From: CAYWVO01 sp964461835 | GTDB lineage: Bacteria > Zixibacteria > MSB-5A5 > WJJR01 > JAJRUJ01 | Direction of reading: 5' to 3' | Assembly (NCBI GenBank): GCA_964461835.1 | Contig: CAYWVO010000011.1 | Coordinates: 11,039-75,038 of the forward strand | DNA: 64,000 bases | Part shown: positions 8,371-16,886 of the stretch, piece by piece | How the letters are laid out: each line of letters starts with the position of its first letter | How positions within the stretch are numbered: the first letter of the stretch is position 1 | The notes under the pieces: model-generated | Told to the model about the DNA's origin: nothing | The model's database searches: none | The model's input: the letters and a program-made list of their open reading frames with translations, nothing else | Position numbers and translations under genes: made by a program

Positions 8371-9654
8371 TTATTCCACTAACGATTCCAGCAGATTGAA
8401 AAACTCAGGAAAGGATACGTCGACTGCTTCGGCGTTTTTAATCACGGTTTCGCCCTCGGCAATAAGCGCGGCAATAGAGAGCATCATCGCCAGACGGTGG
8501 TCGTGATGTGAATCGACTGTCGTGCCTCGCAACGGCGTCGGACCTTCAATCTCCAGCCCCTCGTCCTGTTCGGTGATTTCCGCACCCATACGGGTCAATT
8601 CCATAGCGGTGGTGTGGAGGCGATCACTTTCTTTGTATCGCAATTCCCTTGCACCGCAGATCGTAGTTTTTCCTTCAGCCTGCGTGGCAGCCAACACCAA
8701 CGCCGGGATTTCATCAATCGCCGCCGGAACCATGTCCCCGGTGATCGTGATAGCTTGGAGTGGTGAATGATACGCCTCAACATCCCCGATAGGCTCGTTG
8801 TTGCAGTTTTCCTCTTCACTGTAACGTAGGTCCGCGCCCATCTGCTCCAGGATTGTCAGACCGCCCAGACGGGTTGGATTTATTCCGACGCCGTTGACCT
8901 GTACCCCGTCGCCGTCAACCAGCGCTCCAGCTATAAGGAAATAGAATGCCGAGGAAATATCACCGGGAACCGTGATTGCCTTCGGATGAAGATCATCACT
9001 CTGCACCGTTATGGTCTCTCTATCGCGATTAATATCGACGCCAAGATAGGCCAACATCCGCTCGGTATGGTCACGAGTCGGTGTGTTCTCAACAACAGCC
9101 GTTGTTCCATTGCTGAGCAGACCGGCGATAAGAATCGCCGATTTCACCTGCGCGCTGGCGACCGGCGGCGTGTAATGTGTCGGCTTGAGGGTTTGCCCCG
9201 TGATGACCAGCGGTGGTCTGGTGTTACCGTCTCTTCCGGATATCTGTGCCCCCATAGTGCTGAGCGGCTCGATAATTCTCTTCATCGGCCGCCGCCGCAA
9301 CGAGCGGTCGCCACTGATAACCGAAGAAAAATGTTGGCCGGCAAGCAGGCCGGTCAGCAACCGTATTGTGGTGCCGGAGTTGTTGGCTTCCAGCATGTTT
9401 TCCGGTTTCCGGAATCCGAATCGACCGGCGCCATTTACCATCACTGTCCCGTTAGACCCCTTATCAAACGTTATACCCAGGTTCCGCAGACACGTCATAG
9501 TTGCCCGGCAATCTGCCGCGGAGGAGAGGTTCGTAATGGGCAGTGTTCCATTGCACATCGATCCCAAAATCAGTGCGCGGTGGGACACTGATTTATCTCC
9601 GGGTACGCGGACGACACCGCCAATTCGGCGGACTCTGTTGACGCGTTTATCCAT
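8371..9654 (-). CDS. aroA: 5-enolpyruvylshikimate-3-phosphate synthase
   Basis: 427 residues from the ATG at 9654; a longer reading from 9684 adds ten residues inside tyrA and is not favoured. This start overlaps the tyrA stop in an ATGGATAA arrangement, a typical coupled junction. The enzyme joins shikimate 3-phosphate and PEP. PGDKSVSHRALILG, NSGTTIRLLTGLLAG, GDRSLRRRPMKRIIEPL and the C-terminal ESDRLHTTAMELTRMGAEI with HDHRLAMML cover the six-fold repeat active site. The length is normal. Confidence 0.96.
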   Translation of the reverse strand: MDKRVNRVRRIGGVVRVPGDKSVSHRALILGSMCNGTLPITNLSSAADCRATMTCLRNLGITFDKGSNGTVMVNGAGRFGFRKPENMLEANNSGTTIRLLTGLLAGQHFSSVISGDRSLRRRPMKRIIEPLSTMGAQISGRDGNTRPPLVITGQTLKPTHYTPPVASAQVKSAILIAGLLSNGTTAVVENTPTRDHTERMLAYLGVDINRDRETITVQSDDLHPKAITVPGDISSAFYFLIAGALVDGDGVQVNGVGINPTRLGGLTILEQMGADLRYSEEENCNNEPIGDVEAYHSPLQAITITGDMVPAAIDEIPALVLAATQAEGKTTICGARELRYKESDRLHTTAMELTRMGAEITEQDEGLEIEGPTPLRGTTVDSHHDHRLAMMLSIAALIAEGETVIKNAEAVDVSFPEFFNLLESLVE

Positions 9655-10519
9655 GAAGCATCTTCTTTTTGGTTTGGTGAGCACGTTCGATCAGACTGCA
9701 CAGTGAACGGTTTTCCCCTTCGTCGAGCATGCCTTGGACCATCGACAAATAGGCAATGGTCTGGTCGATCAACGAGGATATGTTCCCACGATTGGTTATC
9801 AGCATATCCAGGGTTAGCGCCGGGGATGAGGCAGCAACCCGGGTGGCACTTCTAAAACTCCCGCCAATCAGATGTCCCAGATTTTCTTCCGCATGTTCCG
9901 CGACCACTTCCATAATCGCATGAGCGAACAAATAGGGCAGTCCGCTGGTGATGGCAATCAGGCGGTCATGATCTTCCGCGGCCATTACCACCGGCTTTGC
10001 CTTTAGTCCGACCACGAGTTCTTCGGCCAGTTGCCGGTGATGATTAGTGCTTTCGTCGCTGGGACACAAAACAAAAGTCGCGTCGGCAAATTTCCCTTGC
10101 TCCGCCGCGGCCAGACCAAACCCCTCCGACCCCGCGATGGGATGTCCGCCTACGTAGTTCTTGCTCAGACCTAAACGACCAATCTCCTGTACGATTGCTG
10201 TTTTGGTGCTGCCAACTTCGAGTAATAGGGAGGAATCATTGATTGTTGCGGCAATTTCTGGTAACAGCCGAATAATTTCGCGCAACGGCACCGCCAAGAT
10301 TATAAGGTTTGCCTGTTGCATCCCTTCCGCCAAGCTTGGAGTAACATCATGAACTGCTTTCTGCCGCAGCGCATCCGCCATCGTTGATTTGTCGAGATCA
10401 AAACCGATGACGCTGGCGGCCAAATTGCCGCCGACCAGGTCCAGGCCGATCGATCCGCCGATTTGCCCTAAACCAACAATGAGAATTGTAGATTGTCGGA
10501 GGCGTTTTAAATCCAACAT
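9647..10519 (-). CDS. tyrA: prephenate dehydrogenase
   Basis: 290 residues, a monofunctional TyrA that oxidatively decarboxylates prephenate to 4-hydroxyphenylpyruvate on the way to tyrosine. The Rossmann motif ILIVGLGQIGGSIGLDL opens the protein. EVGSTKTAIVQEI and GGHPIAGSEGFGLAAA are family hallmarks. There is no fused chorismate mutase and no ACT domain. The mutase is supplied by the separate aroH upstream. It overlaps aroF by 13 bases. Confidence 0.93.
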   Translation of the reverse strand: MLDLKRLRQSTILIVGLGQIGGSIGLDLVGGNLAASVIGFDLDKSTMADALRQKAVHDVTPSLAEGMQQANLIILAVPLREIIRLLPEIAATINDSSLLLEVGSTKTAIVQEIGRLGLSKNYVGGHPIAGSEGFGLAAAEQGKFADATFVLCPSDESTNHHRQLAEELVVGLKAKPVVMAAEDHDRLIAITSGLPYLFAHAIMEVVAEHAEENLGHLIGGSFRSATRVAASSPALTLDMLITNRGNISSLIDQTIAYLSMVQGMLDEGENRSLCSLIERAHQTKKKMLHG

Positions 10520-11523
10520 CCCACCGCCTCAGCGATCTTCTTGAGTCCGTCCATCAGTTCTTTGAATTCCTCCGGGGGCAAACTTTGCGCACCATCGGAA
10601 AGGGCTTTCTCCGGCTCGGGATGCACTTCAATCATCAGACCGTCGGCCCCTGCCGCAATCGCTCCGCGCGAGACAGATTTCACGAGGTAGCGCTGCCCGG
10701 TGGCGTGACTCGGATCAACGATGACCGGCAAGTGGCTCAGCTTTTTGATAATAGGCACCGCGGAGATATCCAGCGTGTTGCGCGTGTATTTTTCAAAGCT
10801 GCGAATTCCCCGTTCACAGAGGATTACATTCGGGTTGCCGTTGGCCAAAATGTACTCGGCAGCCATCAACAATTCCTCGACCGTGGACATCAATCCCCGT
10901 TTCAGCAATGCCGGCTTACTTGTTTTGCCTACTGCTTCGAGTAACGGGTAATTCTGCATATTCCGGGCGCCAATTTGCAGGATATCGGCGTACGCGGAAA
11001 CCAAGGGCACGGTCTGCGGCGACATAACTTCGGTCACAATGGCCAAACCGGTTTTCTCGGATGCAATTTTGAGGATTTCCAATCCCTGCTCGCCGAGACC
11101 CTGAAAACTATAGGGAGACGTGCGGGGCTTAAACGCCCCGCCACGCAGCACCGAAGCTCCGGCCTCGGCGACCGCCTCCGCCGCCGCCAGCGTTTGCTCC
11201 AGTGATTCAACCGCGCAGGGACCGGCCATCACCACGAGGCGGTCTGCCCCAATGGTCACACCGTTGACTGCAACTACGGTCGATTCATTGCGAAACTCAC
11301 GACTGGCCAATTTAAACGGCTGGAGGATGGGAACGACATTTTCTACGCCCGGCAGCACCAAAAAGGTCCCCGGATCGACGCGTTTGCCGTTACCGACTAC
11401 GCCGATAATGCTCTTCGTTTCGCCCTTAGAGAGATGCGGTTCAAAGCCCAGTTCTTGCACGGTTTTAATGACCGTACCCACTTGCTTAGCCGTAGCTTTT
11501 TTCTTCATTACGACAATCATCAT
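10507..11523 (-). CDS. aroF: 3-deoxy-7-phosphoheptulonate (DAHP) synthase, type I-beta
   Basis: 338 residues. The first committed shikimate enzyme condenses PEP and erythrose 4-phosphate. Residues 1-70 form a ferredoxin-like regulatory domain (VVMKKKATAKQVGTVIKTVQ) as in Thermotoga-type enzymes, where it mediates feedback inhibition by aromatic amino acids. The barrel follows: MAGPCAVESLEQTLAAAEAV, GGAFKPRTSPYSFQGLG, the CERGIRSFEKYTRNTLD block and VDPSHATGQR. The gene symbol is used in the Bacillus sense. Feedback control by tyrosine or phenylalanine is inferred from the domain only. Confidence 0.95.
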   Translation of the reverse strand: MMIVVMKKKATAKQVGTVIKTVQELGFEPHLSKGETKSIIGVVGNGKRVDPGTFLVLPGVENVVPILQPFKLASREFRNESTVVAVNGVTIGADRLVVMAGPCAVESLEQTLAAAEAVAEAGASVLRGGAFKPRTSPYSFQGLGEQGLEILKIASEKTGLAIVTEVMSPQTVPLVSAYADILQIGARNMQNYPLLEAVGKTSKPALLKRGLMSTVEELLMAAEYILANGNPNVILCERGIRSFEKYTRNTLDISAVPIIKKLSHLPVIVDPSHATGQRYLVKSVSRGAIAAGADGLMIEVHPEPEKALSDGAQSLPPEEFKELMDGLKKIAEAVGCWI

Positions 11524-11526
11524 ATC

Positions 11527-11892
11527 CTACTCGCTTAGATCCGGCCGCAGACGTGCGGTCTCACCCACGTATTGATGGTGTATCTGGTCCTGAGTTTTGG
11601 TGGTATTGACATGCAAAAGAACTCTGAGTACGCGAGACATTGAATCCGGCACCGCTATCTCGCGGGCACAAAGCAGCGGCACCGCCTCCCAGCCGATCTC
11701 CCGGGCGGCGTACGCCGGAAACTCCGCATCCAGATCGTCGGTCACCGTGAAGAACGCACTGGCGATATCCTCTACAGCAAGGTCATTCTTCTCCGTTACG
11801 GTTAACAGCAGTTCCCGAGTCGCTGCAAGAATATCCTCAGGCGTGTTTCGTTCGACACGAATTGCCCCCCGGACACCGCGGATGTTAGCCAT
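11527..11892 (-). CDS. aroH: chorismate mutase, AroH class
   Basis: 121 residues, the size of the trimeric Bacillus-type chorismate mutase that converts chorismate to prephenate. RGVRGAIRVERNTPEDILAA contains the N-terminal active-site arginine. FTVTDDLDAEFPAYAAREIGW matches the middle of the family, and PLLCAREIAVPDSMSRVLRV supplies the second arginine and glutamate region. It overlaps trpA by eight bases and precedes aroF by three. Confidence 0.95.
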   Translation of the reverse strand: MANIRGVRGAIRVERNTPEDILAATRELLLTVTEKNDLAVEDIASAFFTVTDDLDAEFPAYAAREIGWEAVPLLCAREIAVPDSMSRVLRVLLHVNTTKTQDQIHHQYVGETARLRPDLSE

Positions 11893-12685
11893 GATTGATT
11901 CCTTTTCTGATATCGCGGATAAAGGTTTCCACTCTCTTGATTGCCGGACGTGAACCGTTTGTATGCTGGATTAAGTCGATGATAGCGCTGCCGATGATAA
12001 TGCCGTCCGCCTTCCGGGCAATTCTCTGCGCTTGTTCGCTATTCGAGATACCAAACCCGACACACAACGGAAGCGGGCTTTCCTTTTTCACCTGGTGTAT
12101 CCATCGCAACAGGGAAGTGGAAAAGCTAGCCCGGCTGCCGGTGACTCCGGTGATCGAAACCAGATACACAAATCCGCTGGACCGCTTAAGAATGTCGGCA
12201 CGCCGCGAGGGCGCGGTGGTCCGAGCCACCAGGTAAACCAAATCGAGACCCGCTGCCCGGCATTGCCGTTCAAATTGTGCGCCCTCTTCCCAGATCAAAT
12301 CGGGGACAACTATACCAGACACTCCGGCGCGGAGGGCATGATCGATAAACCGTGCTAAACCATACGACCGAATCGGATTGAAATAGCTCATGATGATTCG
12401 GGGCGTGGACAATTTCTCCTGCATCGACTGCAGCAGGTCAAAAGTTCGTTTAACATTGATCCCGTCCTCCAAAGCCTTTTGCGAGGCGTGTTGAATGACC
12501 GGGCCGTCCGCGAGCGGGTCACTGAACGGGATGCCGATTTCGATCATATCTGCGCCACTGCGTTCAAAGGATTCCAACAGACAACGGAAATTTCTTTTAT
12601 CAGGAAATCCTGCAGTGAGGTAGGGAATCAGGGCGGTGCGCCGCTTCTCCTGACAGGCAACGAATGTATCGGCTATTGCACTCAT
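11885..12685 (-). CDS. trpA: tryptophan synthase alpha chain
   Basis: 266 residues. TrpA cleaves indole-3-glycerol phosphate and passes indole to TrpB. Family motifs: PYLTAGFPDKRNF, then DMIEIGIPFSDPLADGPVIQ with the catalytic glutamate, then VSGIVVPDLIWEEGAQF with the second acid, and YLVSITGVTGSR and VGFGISNSEQAQRI for phosphate binding. The ATG overlaps the trpB stop by four bases. Confidence 0.96.
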   Translation of the reverse strand: MSAIADTFVACQEKRRTALIPYLTAGFPDKRNFRCLLESFERSGADMIEIGIPFSDPLADGPVIQHASQKALEDGINVKRTFDLLQSMQEKLSTPRIIMSYFNPIRSYGLARFIDHALRAGVSGIVVPDLIWEEGAQFERQCRAAGLDLVYLVARTTAPSRRADILKRSSGFVYLVSITGVTGSRASFSTSLLRWIHQVKKESPLPLCVGFGISNSEQAQRIARKADGIIIGSAIIDLIQHTNGSRPAIKRVETFIRDIRKGINHG

Positions 12686-13923
12686 CGAGTCTTCGACCTC
12701 ATGGTTGTTCGCTTGTGGTTATTGTCGCCCGTAATGCGTTCGATGCTTTGCAGGATTTCCGGATTCGCCATGTCCTTATCACCGCGGCCCGACAAATTCA
12801 CGATCAGAATTGCGGATTCCGGCAGTTTGGGGGCTACTTTTCGCGCGTGGGCCAGGGCAAACGACGATTCCAGCGCCGGAATGATTCCCTCGGTCTCCGC
12901 GAGTTCGGCAAAGGCACGTAATGCCTGGGTGTCGGTCGCGGAAACATACTTCACCCGACCGTTATCTCTCAGGAAACTGTGTTCGGGCCCGACACCGGGG
13001 TAATCCAGTCCCGCGGCCACCGAATGAGTTGGTTGCACCTGCCCAAACGAATCCTGCAATAGATAGCTGAGGCTGCCATGCAGCACGCCGGGTTTTCCTT
13101 TGCAGAGCGTTGCCGCATGCAACTGTGACCCTAGACCCTCACCGGCGGATTCAACTCCGATTAACTCGACGTCCGGGTCTTTGATAAAGCGGTGAAACAT
13201 GCCGATCGCGTTGCTGCCCCCGCCCACGCAGGCGATGACAACATCCGGCAGGCGCTTCTCTCGGCGCTTGATCTGACGCCGGGTCTCGTGACCGATAACC
13301 GCCTGGAAGTCGCGAACAATCAGCGGATACGGATGCGGGCCAACGGTTGAGCCAATGATATAATGCGTATCTTGAACGTTGGTGACCCAATCGCGGATCG
13401 CCTCATTCGTGGCGTCCTTAAGGGTGCGGGAGCCGGAATCAACCGGCACGACCTCCGCCCGGAGTAAGTTCATACGCGAGACATTGGGCGCCTGCCGTTC
13501 CATGTCGATCCGGCCCATGTACACCGTGCACGCGAAGCCGAACAACGAAGCCACGGTTGCCACCGCGACACCGTGCTGGCCCGCCCCGGTTTCGGCGATA
13601 ATCCGTTTTTTCCCCATCCGCCGGGCAAGTAACGCCTGACCAAGACAGTTATTGATTTTATGCGCCCCGGTATGGGCTAAGTCTTCCCGTTTAAGAAATA
13701 TCTGTGCTCCCCGGTATTTTTGCGTGAGCCGCCGGGCATGATAAAGCGGCGTGGGCCGTCCGGCATAGGATCGGAGGAGATCGTCAAGCTCCACCTTGAA
13801 TGTTCGGTCCTGCTTAATTTCCCGGTATTCGGTCTCTAATTCCAACAGAGCGATCATTAATGTTTCAGGAACGAATCTGCCGCCGTACTCGCCGAAGTAA
13901 CCGAGTTTGCTTGGCTGTCCCAC
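12682..13923 (-). CDS. trpB: tryptophan synthase beta chain
   Basis: 413 residues from a GTG at 13923, preceded by GAGGT about seven bases upstream. This start is needed because GYFGEYGGRFVPETLM, the conserved N-terminus of TrpB, lies in the first 23 residues. The PLP lysine is in EDLAHTGAHKINNCLGQA and the phosphate cup is GGGSNAIG. The C-terminus after the family end carries about 20 extra residues. The first 67 bases are shared out of frame with the end of trpF, which is unusual. Confidence 0.96.
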   Translation of the reverse strand: MGQPSKLGYFGEYGGRFVPETLMIALLELETEYREIKQDRTFKVELDDLLRSYAGRPTPLYHARRLTQKYRGAQIFLKREDLAHTGAHKINNCLGQALLARRMGKKRIIAETGAGQHGVAVATVASLFGFACTVYMGRIDMERQAPNVSRMNLLRAEVVPVDSGSRTLKDATNEAIRDWVTNVQDTHYIIGSTVGPHPYPLIVRDFQAVIGHETRRQIKRREKRLPDVVIACVGGGSNAIGMFHRFIKDPDVELIGVESAGEGLGSQLHAATLCKGKPGVLHGSLSYLLQDSFGQVQPTHSVAAGLDYPGVGPEHSFLRDNGRVKYVSATDTQALRAFAELAETEGIIPALESSFALAHARKVAPKLPESAILIVNLSGRGDKDMANPEILQSIERITGDNNHKRTTMRSKTR

Positions 13924-14525
13924 GTGCGTACCTCGTTGATGAATTGCTGTAATTTTTTGCAGTCTTTGCGGCCGGGACGTTCTTCAACGCCACTGCTGAC
14001 GTCCACCGCGTACGGTTGCACCACTGTCAGGGCCTGTTTAATATTCCGGCGGTATAGCCCGCCGGAGAGGATCACGTTCGTGTATTCTGTGGCGCGCCGG
14101 GCGATATCCCAGTCGAATGTTTTGCCGGTGCCGCCGCGTGCCTGCGGGTCGTAAGTATCAAGCAGCATACACGGAAGACCGGCTGATTTGATCATCTTCA
14201 GTTGTCGGTCGTCGCGGACACGGATTGCCTGTACCCACGGAATCGAGAGTTGCCGGTGATATTCTGTATCCTCATCACCGTGCAATTGCACGGCGCTAAG
14301 AGCGCAGAAGTGGAAAATTCTCTCGACATTTTCAATTGACTCATCAACAAACACACCAATCGTGGCAATCAACGGCGGTAGCTGTCGGATGAACTGCCGA
14401 ACTGCATCCGGGGTTACCTGACGAGGGCTTTCCGCAAAGACAAACCCGAGTGCGTCCGCTCCCAGATCCACCGCCAGGCGGGCGTCTTCGAGGGAGGTAA
14501 TGCCGCAAATCTTAATCCGGGTCAC
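13857..14525 (-). CDS. trpF: phosphoribosylanthranilate isomerase
   Basis: 222 residues from a GTG that overlaps the trpC stop (GTGA). TrpF catalyses the Amadori rearrangement of phosphoribosylanthranilate. KICGITSLEDARLAVDLGAD at the N-terminus holds the catalytic cysteine. VQLHGDED and the catalytic aspartate in MLLDTYDPQARGGTGKTFDW follow, then LSGGLYRRNIKQAL and VDVSSGVEERPGRKD. The family normally ends shortly after the FINEVR region. Here about 20 extra residues are encoded inside the start of trpB. Confidence 0.94.
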   Translation of the reverse strand: MTRIKICGITSLEDARLAVDLGADALGFVFAESPRQVTPDAVRQFIRQLPPLIATIGVFVDESIENVERIFHFCALSAVQLHGDEDTEYHRQLSIPWVQAIRVRDDRQLKMIKSAGLPCMLLDTYDPQARGGTGKTFDWDIARRATEYTNVILSGGLYRRNIKQALTVVQPYAVDVSSGVEERPGRKDCKKLQQFINEVRTWDSQANSVTSASTAADSFLKH

Positions 14526-15307
14526 GCCCGCACCCCTTTCAGTTCCCTAATCTTTACTAGCGGGTCCTTGCTGGTAACCAGCGCCTCGCCCACCAAGACG
14601 GCATTGACATTACAATTCAGCAAACGAACAATGTCCTCTCTACCGGCAATGCCGCTTTCACTGATGCTGATCACATCCGGTGGGAGTAATGGTTGTATTC
14701 TCTCCGTCGTTCGTAAGTCAACGTTGAATGTTTTGAGATCACGATTGTTGATTCCGATCATTTCAGGTTGGACCGCCAGCACCGGCTCGATTTCCTCTGC
14801 GGCATGGATCTCAATCAAGACTTCCAGGTCGATGTCTCGGGCCAGCGTATAGAGGTGGGTGAGTTCTTCTGACGTTAGAGCTCCCGCGATGAGAAGGATG
14901 GCATCTGCGCCGATCAATTTACTCTCCCAGACCTGGTAGTCATCCAGGATGAAGTCTTTGCGTAAGATCGGCAGATGTGATATTTTTCTTACCGCCTCAA
15001 GATCTTTGATTGATCCGTGAAAGAACTCCGGTTCGGTCAATACCGAGATCGCGCAGGCTCCGGCACGTTCGTATAGTTGCGCCATTTCTTCAACCGACAG
15101 GTCGGGGGCCAGTGCTCCTCGGGAGGGTGAGCGCCGCTTGATTTCCGCAATGACCGCCATCCCCGGTGAATCGATAATGCTCTGTCGCAGACTCCGTGGT
15201 TGCTCGGCAACTGTTCTGTTGTTCCTCATTTGTTCAATGAGGCTCGAGCGGTCGAGCGAAGCCAATCTCCTGCGTGTAGTATCGAGGATCTTATCCAGCA
15301 TTGCCAA
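14522..15307 (-). CDS. trpC: indole-3-glycerol phosphate synthase
   Basis: 261 residues, a monofunctional TrpC. IAEIKRRSPSRGALAPD holds the catalytic lysine and KDFILDDYQVWESKLIGADA the second lysine. LEVLIEIHAAEEIE, IGINNRDLKTFNVDL and SESGIAGREDI complete the barrel motifs. The reaction closes the indole ring from CdRP. It overlaps trpD by 17 bases and trpF by four. Confidence 0.96.
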   Translation of the reverse strand: MAMLDKILDTTRRRLASLDRSSLIEQMRNNRTVAEQPRSLRQSIIDSPGMAVIAEIKRRSPSRGALAPDLSVEEMAQLYERAGACAISVLTEPEFFHGSIKDLEAVRKISHLPILRKDFILDDYQVWESKLIGADAILLIAGALTSEELTHLYTLARDIDLEVLIEIHAAEEIEPVLAVQPEMIGINNRDLKTFNVDLRTTERIQPLLPPDVISISESGIAGREDIVRLLNCNVNAVLVGEALVTSKDPLVKIRELKGVRA

Positions 15308-16316
15308 ACCTGTTGGTAAATTTGATGAAGGTATCTAAAGTTTTTAATGCCCGGCCCGAATCGATACTCTCGACCGCCATGGCGACTCCTTCCTCAATCG
15401 TGACTGCTTTTTCCGCGGCGTAGAGTCCCACCGCAGTGTTCAGCAAGACCGTATCCCGACAGGGGCCATCTCCACCATTGAGAATCTGTGTGGTGATGCG
15501 CACATTGTCGTCCGGCGTGCCACCGCGGAGATCGGTCACCTCACATTTTCGGAAGCCAAAATTGTCTGGATGTAGCTCGAAGTTTTCGGACGAGCCATTG
15601 GCGGCAGTCGCAATTTGATTGAGTCCGGCGGTCGTGAGTTCATCGACGTTGCACACGTTGTACACCACAAACACTCGTTCAATACCGATCATCCGTGCCG
15701 CGCGGGCGATTTTCTCCACGTACTGTTTCCCGCAGACGCCGATCATCTGGTGCGTAGCAAAAGCGGGATTGGTCAATGGGCCCAGCAAATTGAAGATGGT
15801 GCGAAAGCCCAGTTCCTTGCGGGTGGGCGCCACGTTTTTCATCGCGGGATGTAGAAGTGGTGCAAATAAAAACCCGATGCCGACTTCATCGATACAGGCG
15901 CCCATCACCTCTGGAGTCAAAGAGAGATTCGCGCCAAGGGTGCTCAATAAATCGGCACTGCCGCAGGAGCTGGAAACAGAACGATTTCCATGTTTGCCGA
16001 CTGCCAGCCCTGCACCGGCAATCACGAACGAAGTAGTGGTGGAAATATTGAATGTGCCGGACCCGTCCCCACCGGTCCCACAATTATCGAACAGGGTCTC
16101 CTGGTGATGATTTACGCGTTGTGCGTGCTCCCGCATCGCCAGGGCTGCCCCGCCGATTTCCTCCGCCGTTTCACCTTTCAAGCGGAGCGCAGTGAGAAAC
16201 GCCGCGATCCCCGACGGCGGAACCGTGCCGGTGATTATTTCTTCAATAGACCGCCGGCTTTCGTCGAAAGTAAGATGTTCTCGGTCGAGGATTTTGGTAA
16301 TCGCATCGTGAATCAT
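15291..16316 (-). CDS. trpD: anthranilate phosphoribosyltransferase
   Basis: 341 residues. TrpD transfers phosphoribosyl from PRPP to anthranilate. FDNCGTGGDGSGTFNISTTT is the PRPP-binding glycine loop; GKHGNRSVSSSCGSADLL and the AMKNVAPTRKELGFRTIFNL block follow. VYNVCNVDELTTAG is a slightly divergent form of the usual VHGxDGLDE segment. It lies three bases after trpG. Confidence 0.96.
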   Translation of the reverse strand: MIHDAITKILDREHLTFDESRRSIEEIITGTVPPSGIAAFLTALRLKGETAEEIGGAALAMREHAQRVNHHQETLFDNCGTGGDGSGTFNISTTTSFVIAGAGLAVGKHGNRSVSSSCGSADLLSTLGANLSLTPEVMGACIDEVGIGFLFAPLLHPAMKNVAPTRKELGFRTIFNLLGPLTNPAFATHQMIGVCGKQYVEKIARAARMIGIERVFVVYNVCNVDELTTAGLNQIATAANGSSENFELHPDNFGFRKCEVTDLRGGTPDDNVRITTQILNGGDGPCRDTVLLNTAVGLYAAEKAVTIEEGVAMAVESIDSGRALKTLDTFIKFTNRFGNAG

Positions 16317-16319
16317 GGC

Positions 16320-16886
16320 TCACCTCGCATGCAGAAAATTGGCGACCAACATTTTGCCGTGTTCAGTCAGAATGGCCTCGGGATGGAATTGCACGCCCTC
16401 GACCGGCCGATCGGCGACCCACAACGCCATAACCTCGCCTTCCATCGTCTGTGCAGTCACCTTCACCGTATCGGGCAGTGTTTCCTCCTGAACGATCAGG
16501 GAATGGTAGCGGGTGGCAGTGAACGGACTGGGGATCCCCTGGAAAATACCTTGCCCGTTATGGTAAATGGGGGACGTCTTCCCGTGCATCAACCGGTCCG
16601 CCCCCGTGATCCTGCCCCCCAGGGCGTGGGCGATACACTGGTGGCCAAGACAAACACCAAGGATAGGGATATGCTCCATAAAGTGCGCAATCAGTTCACA
16701 GGAAATACCCGCATCCTTTGGTTCGCCCGGACCGGGGGAAACGATCAGGTGTGAGGGATTGAGCGCTTTTGCCTCTTTGAGAGTTATTTCATCATTCCGG
16801 GCAACCCGGAGCCCCCCGTTCAATTCACCCACATATTGCACAAGGTTATAGGTGAACGAGTCGTAATTGTCGATAATCAAAATCAT
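16320..16886 (-). CDS. trpG: anthranilate synthase glutamine amidotransferase subunit
   Basis: 188 residues. Class I amidotransferase supplying ammonia to TrpE. LIIDNYDSFTYNLVQYVGEL opens the protein. SPGPGEPKDAGI is the oxyanion strand, LGVCLGHQCIAHALGG holds the nucleophilic cysteine, and VEGVQFHPEAILTEHG the catalytic His-x-Glu. It overlaps trpE by four bases. Such subunits can also serve p-aminobenzoate synthase, but the position makes TrpG the first choice. Confidence 0.94.
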   Translation of the reverse strand: MILIIDNYDSFTYNLVQYVGELNGGLRVARNDEITLKEAKALNPSHLIVSPGPGEPKDAGISCELIAHFMEHIPILGVCLGHQCIAHALGGRITGADRLMHGKTSPIYHNGQGIFQGIPSPFTATRYHSLIVQEETLPDTVKVTAQTMEGEVMALWVADRPVEGVQFHPEAILTEHGKMLVANFLHAR

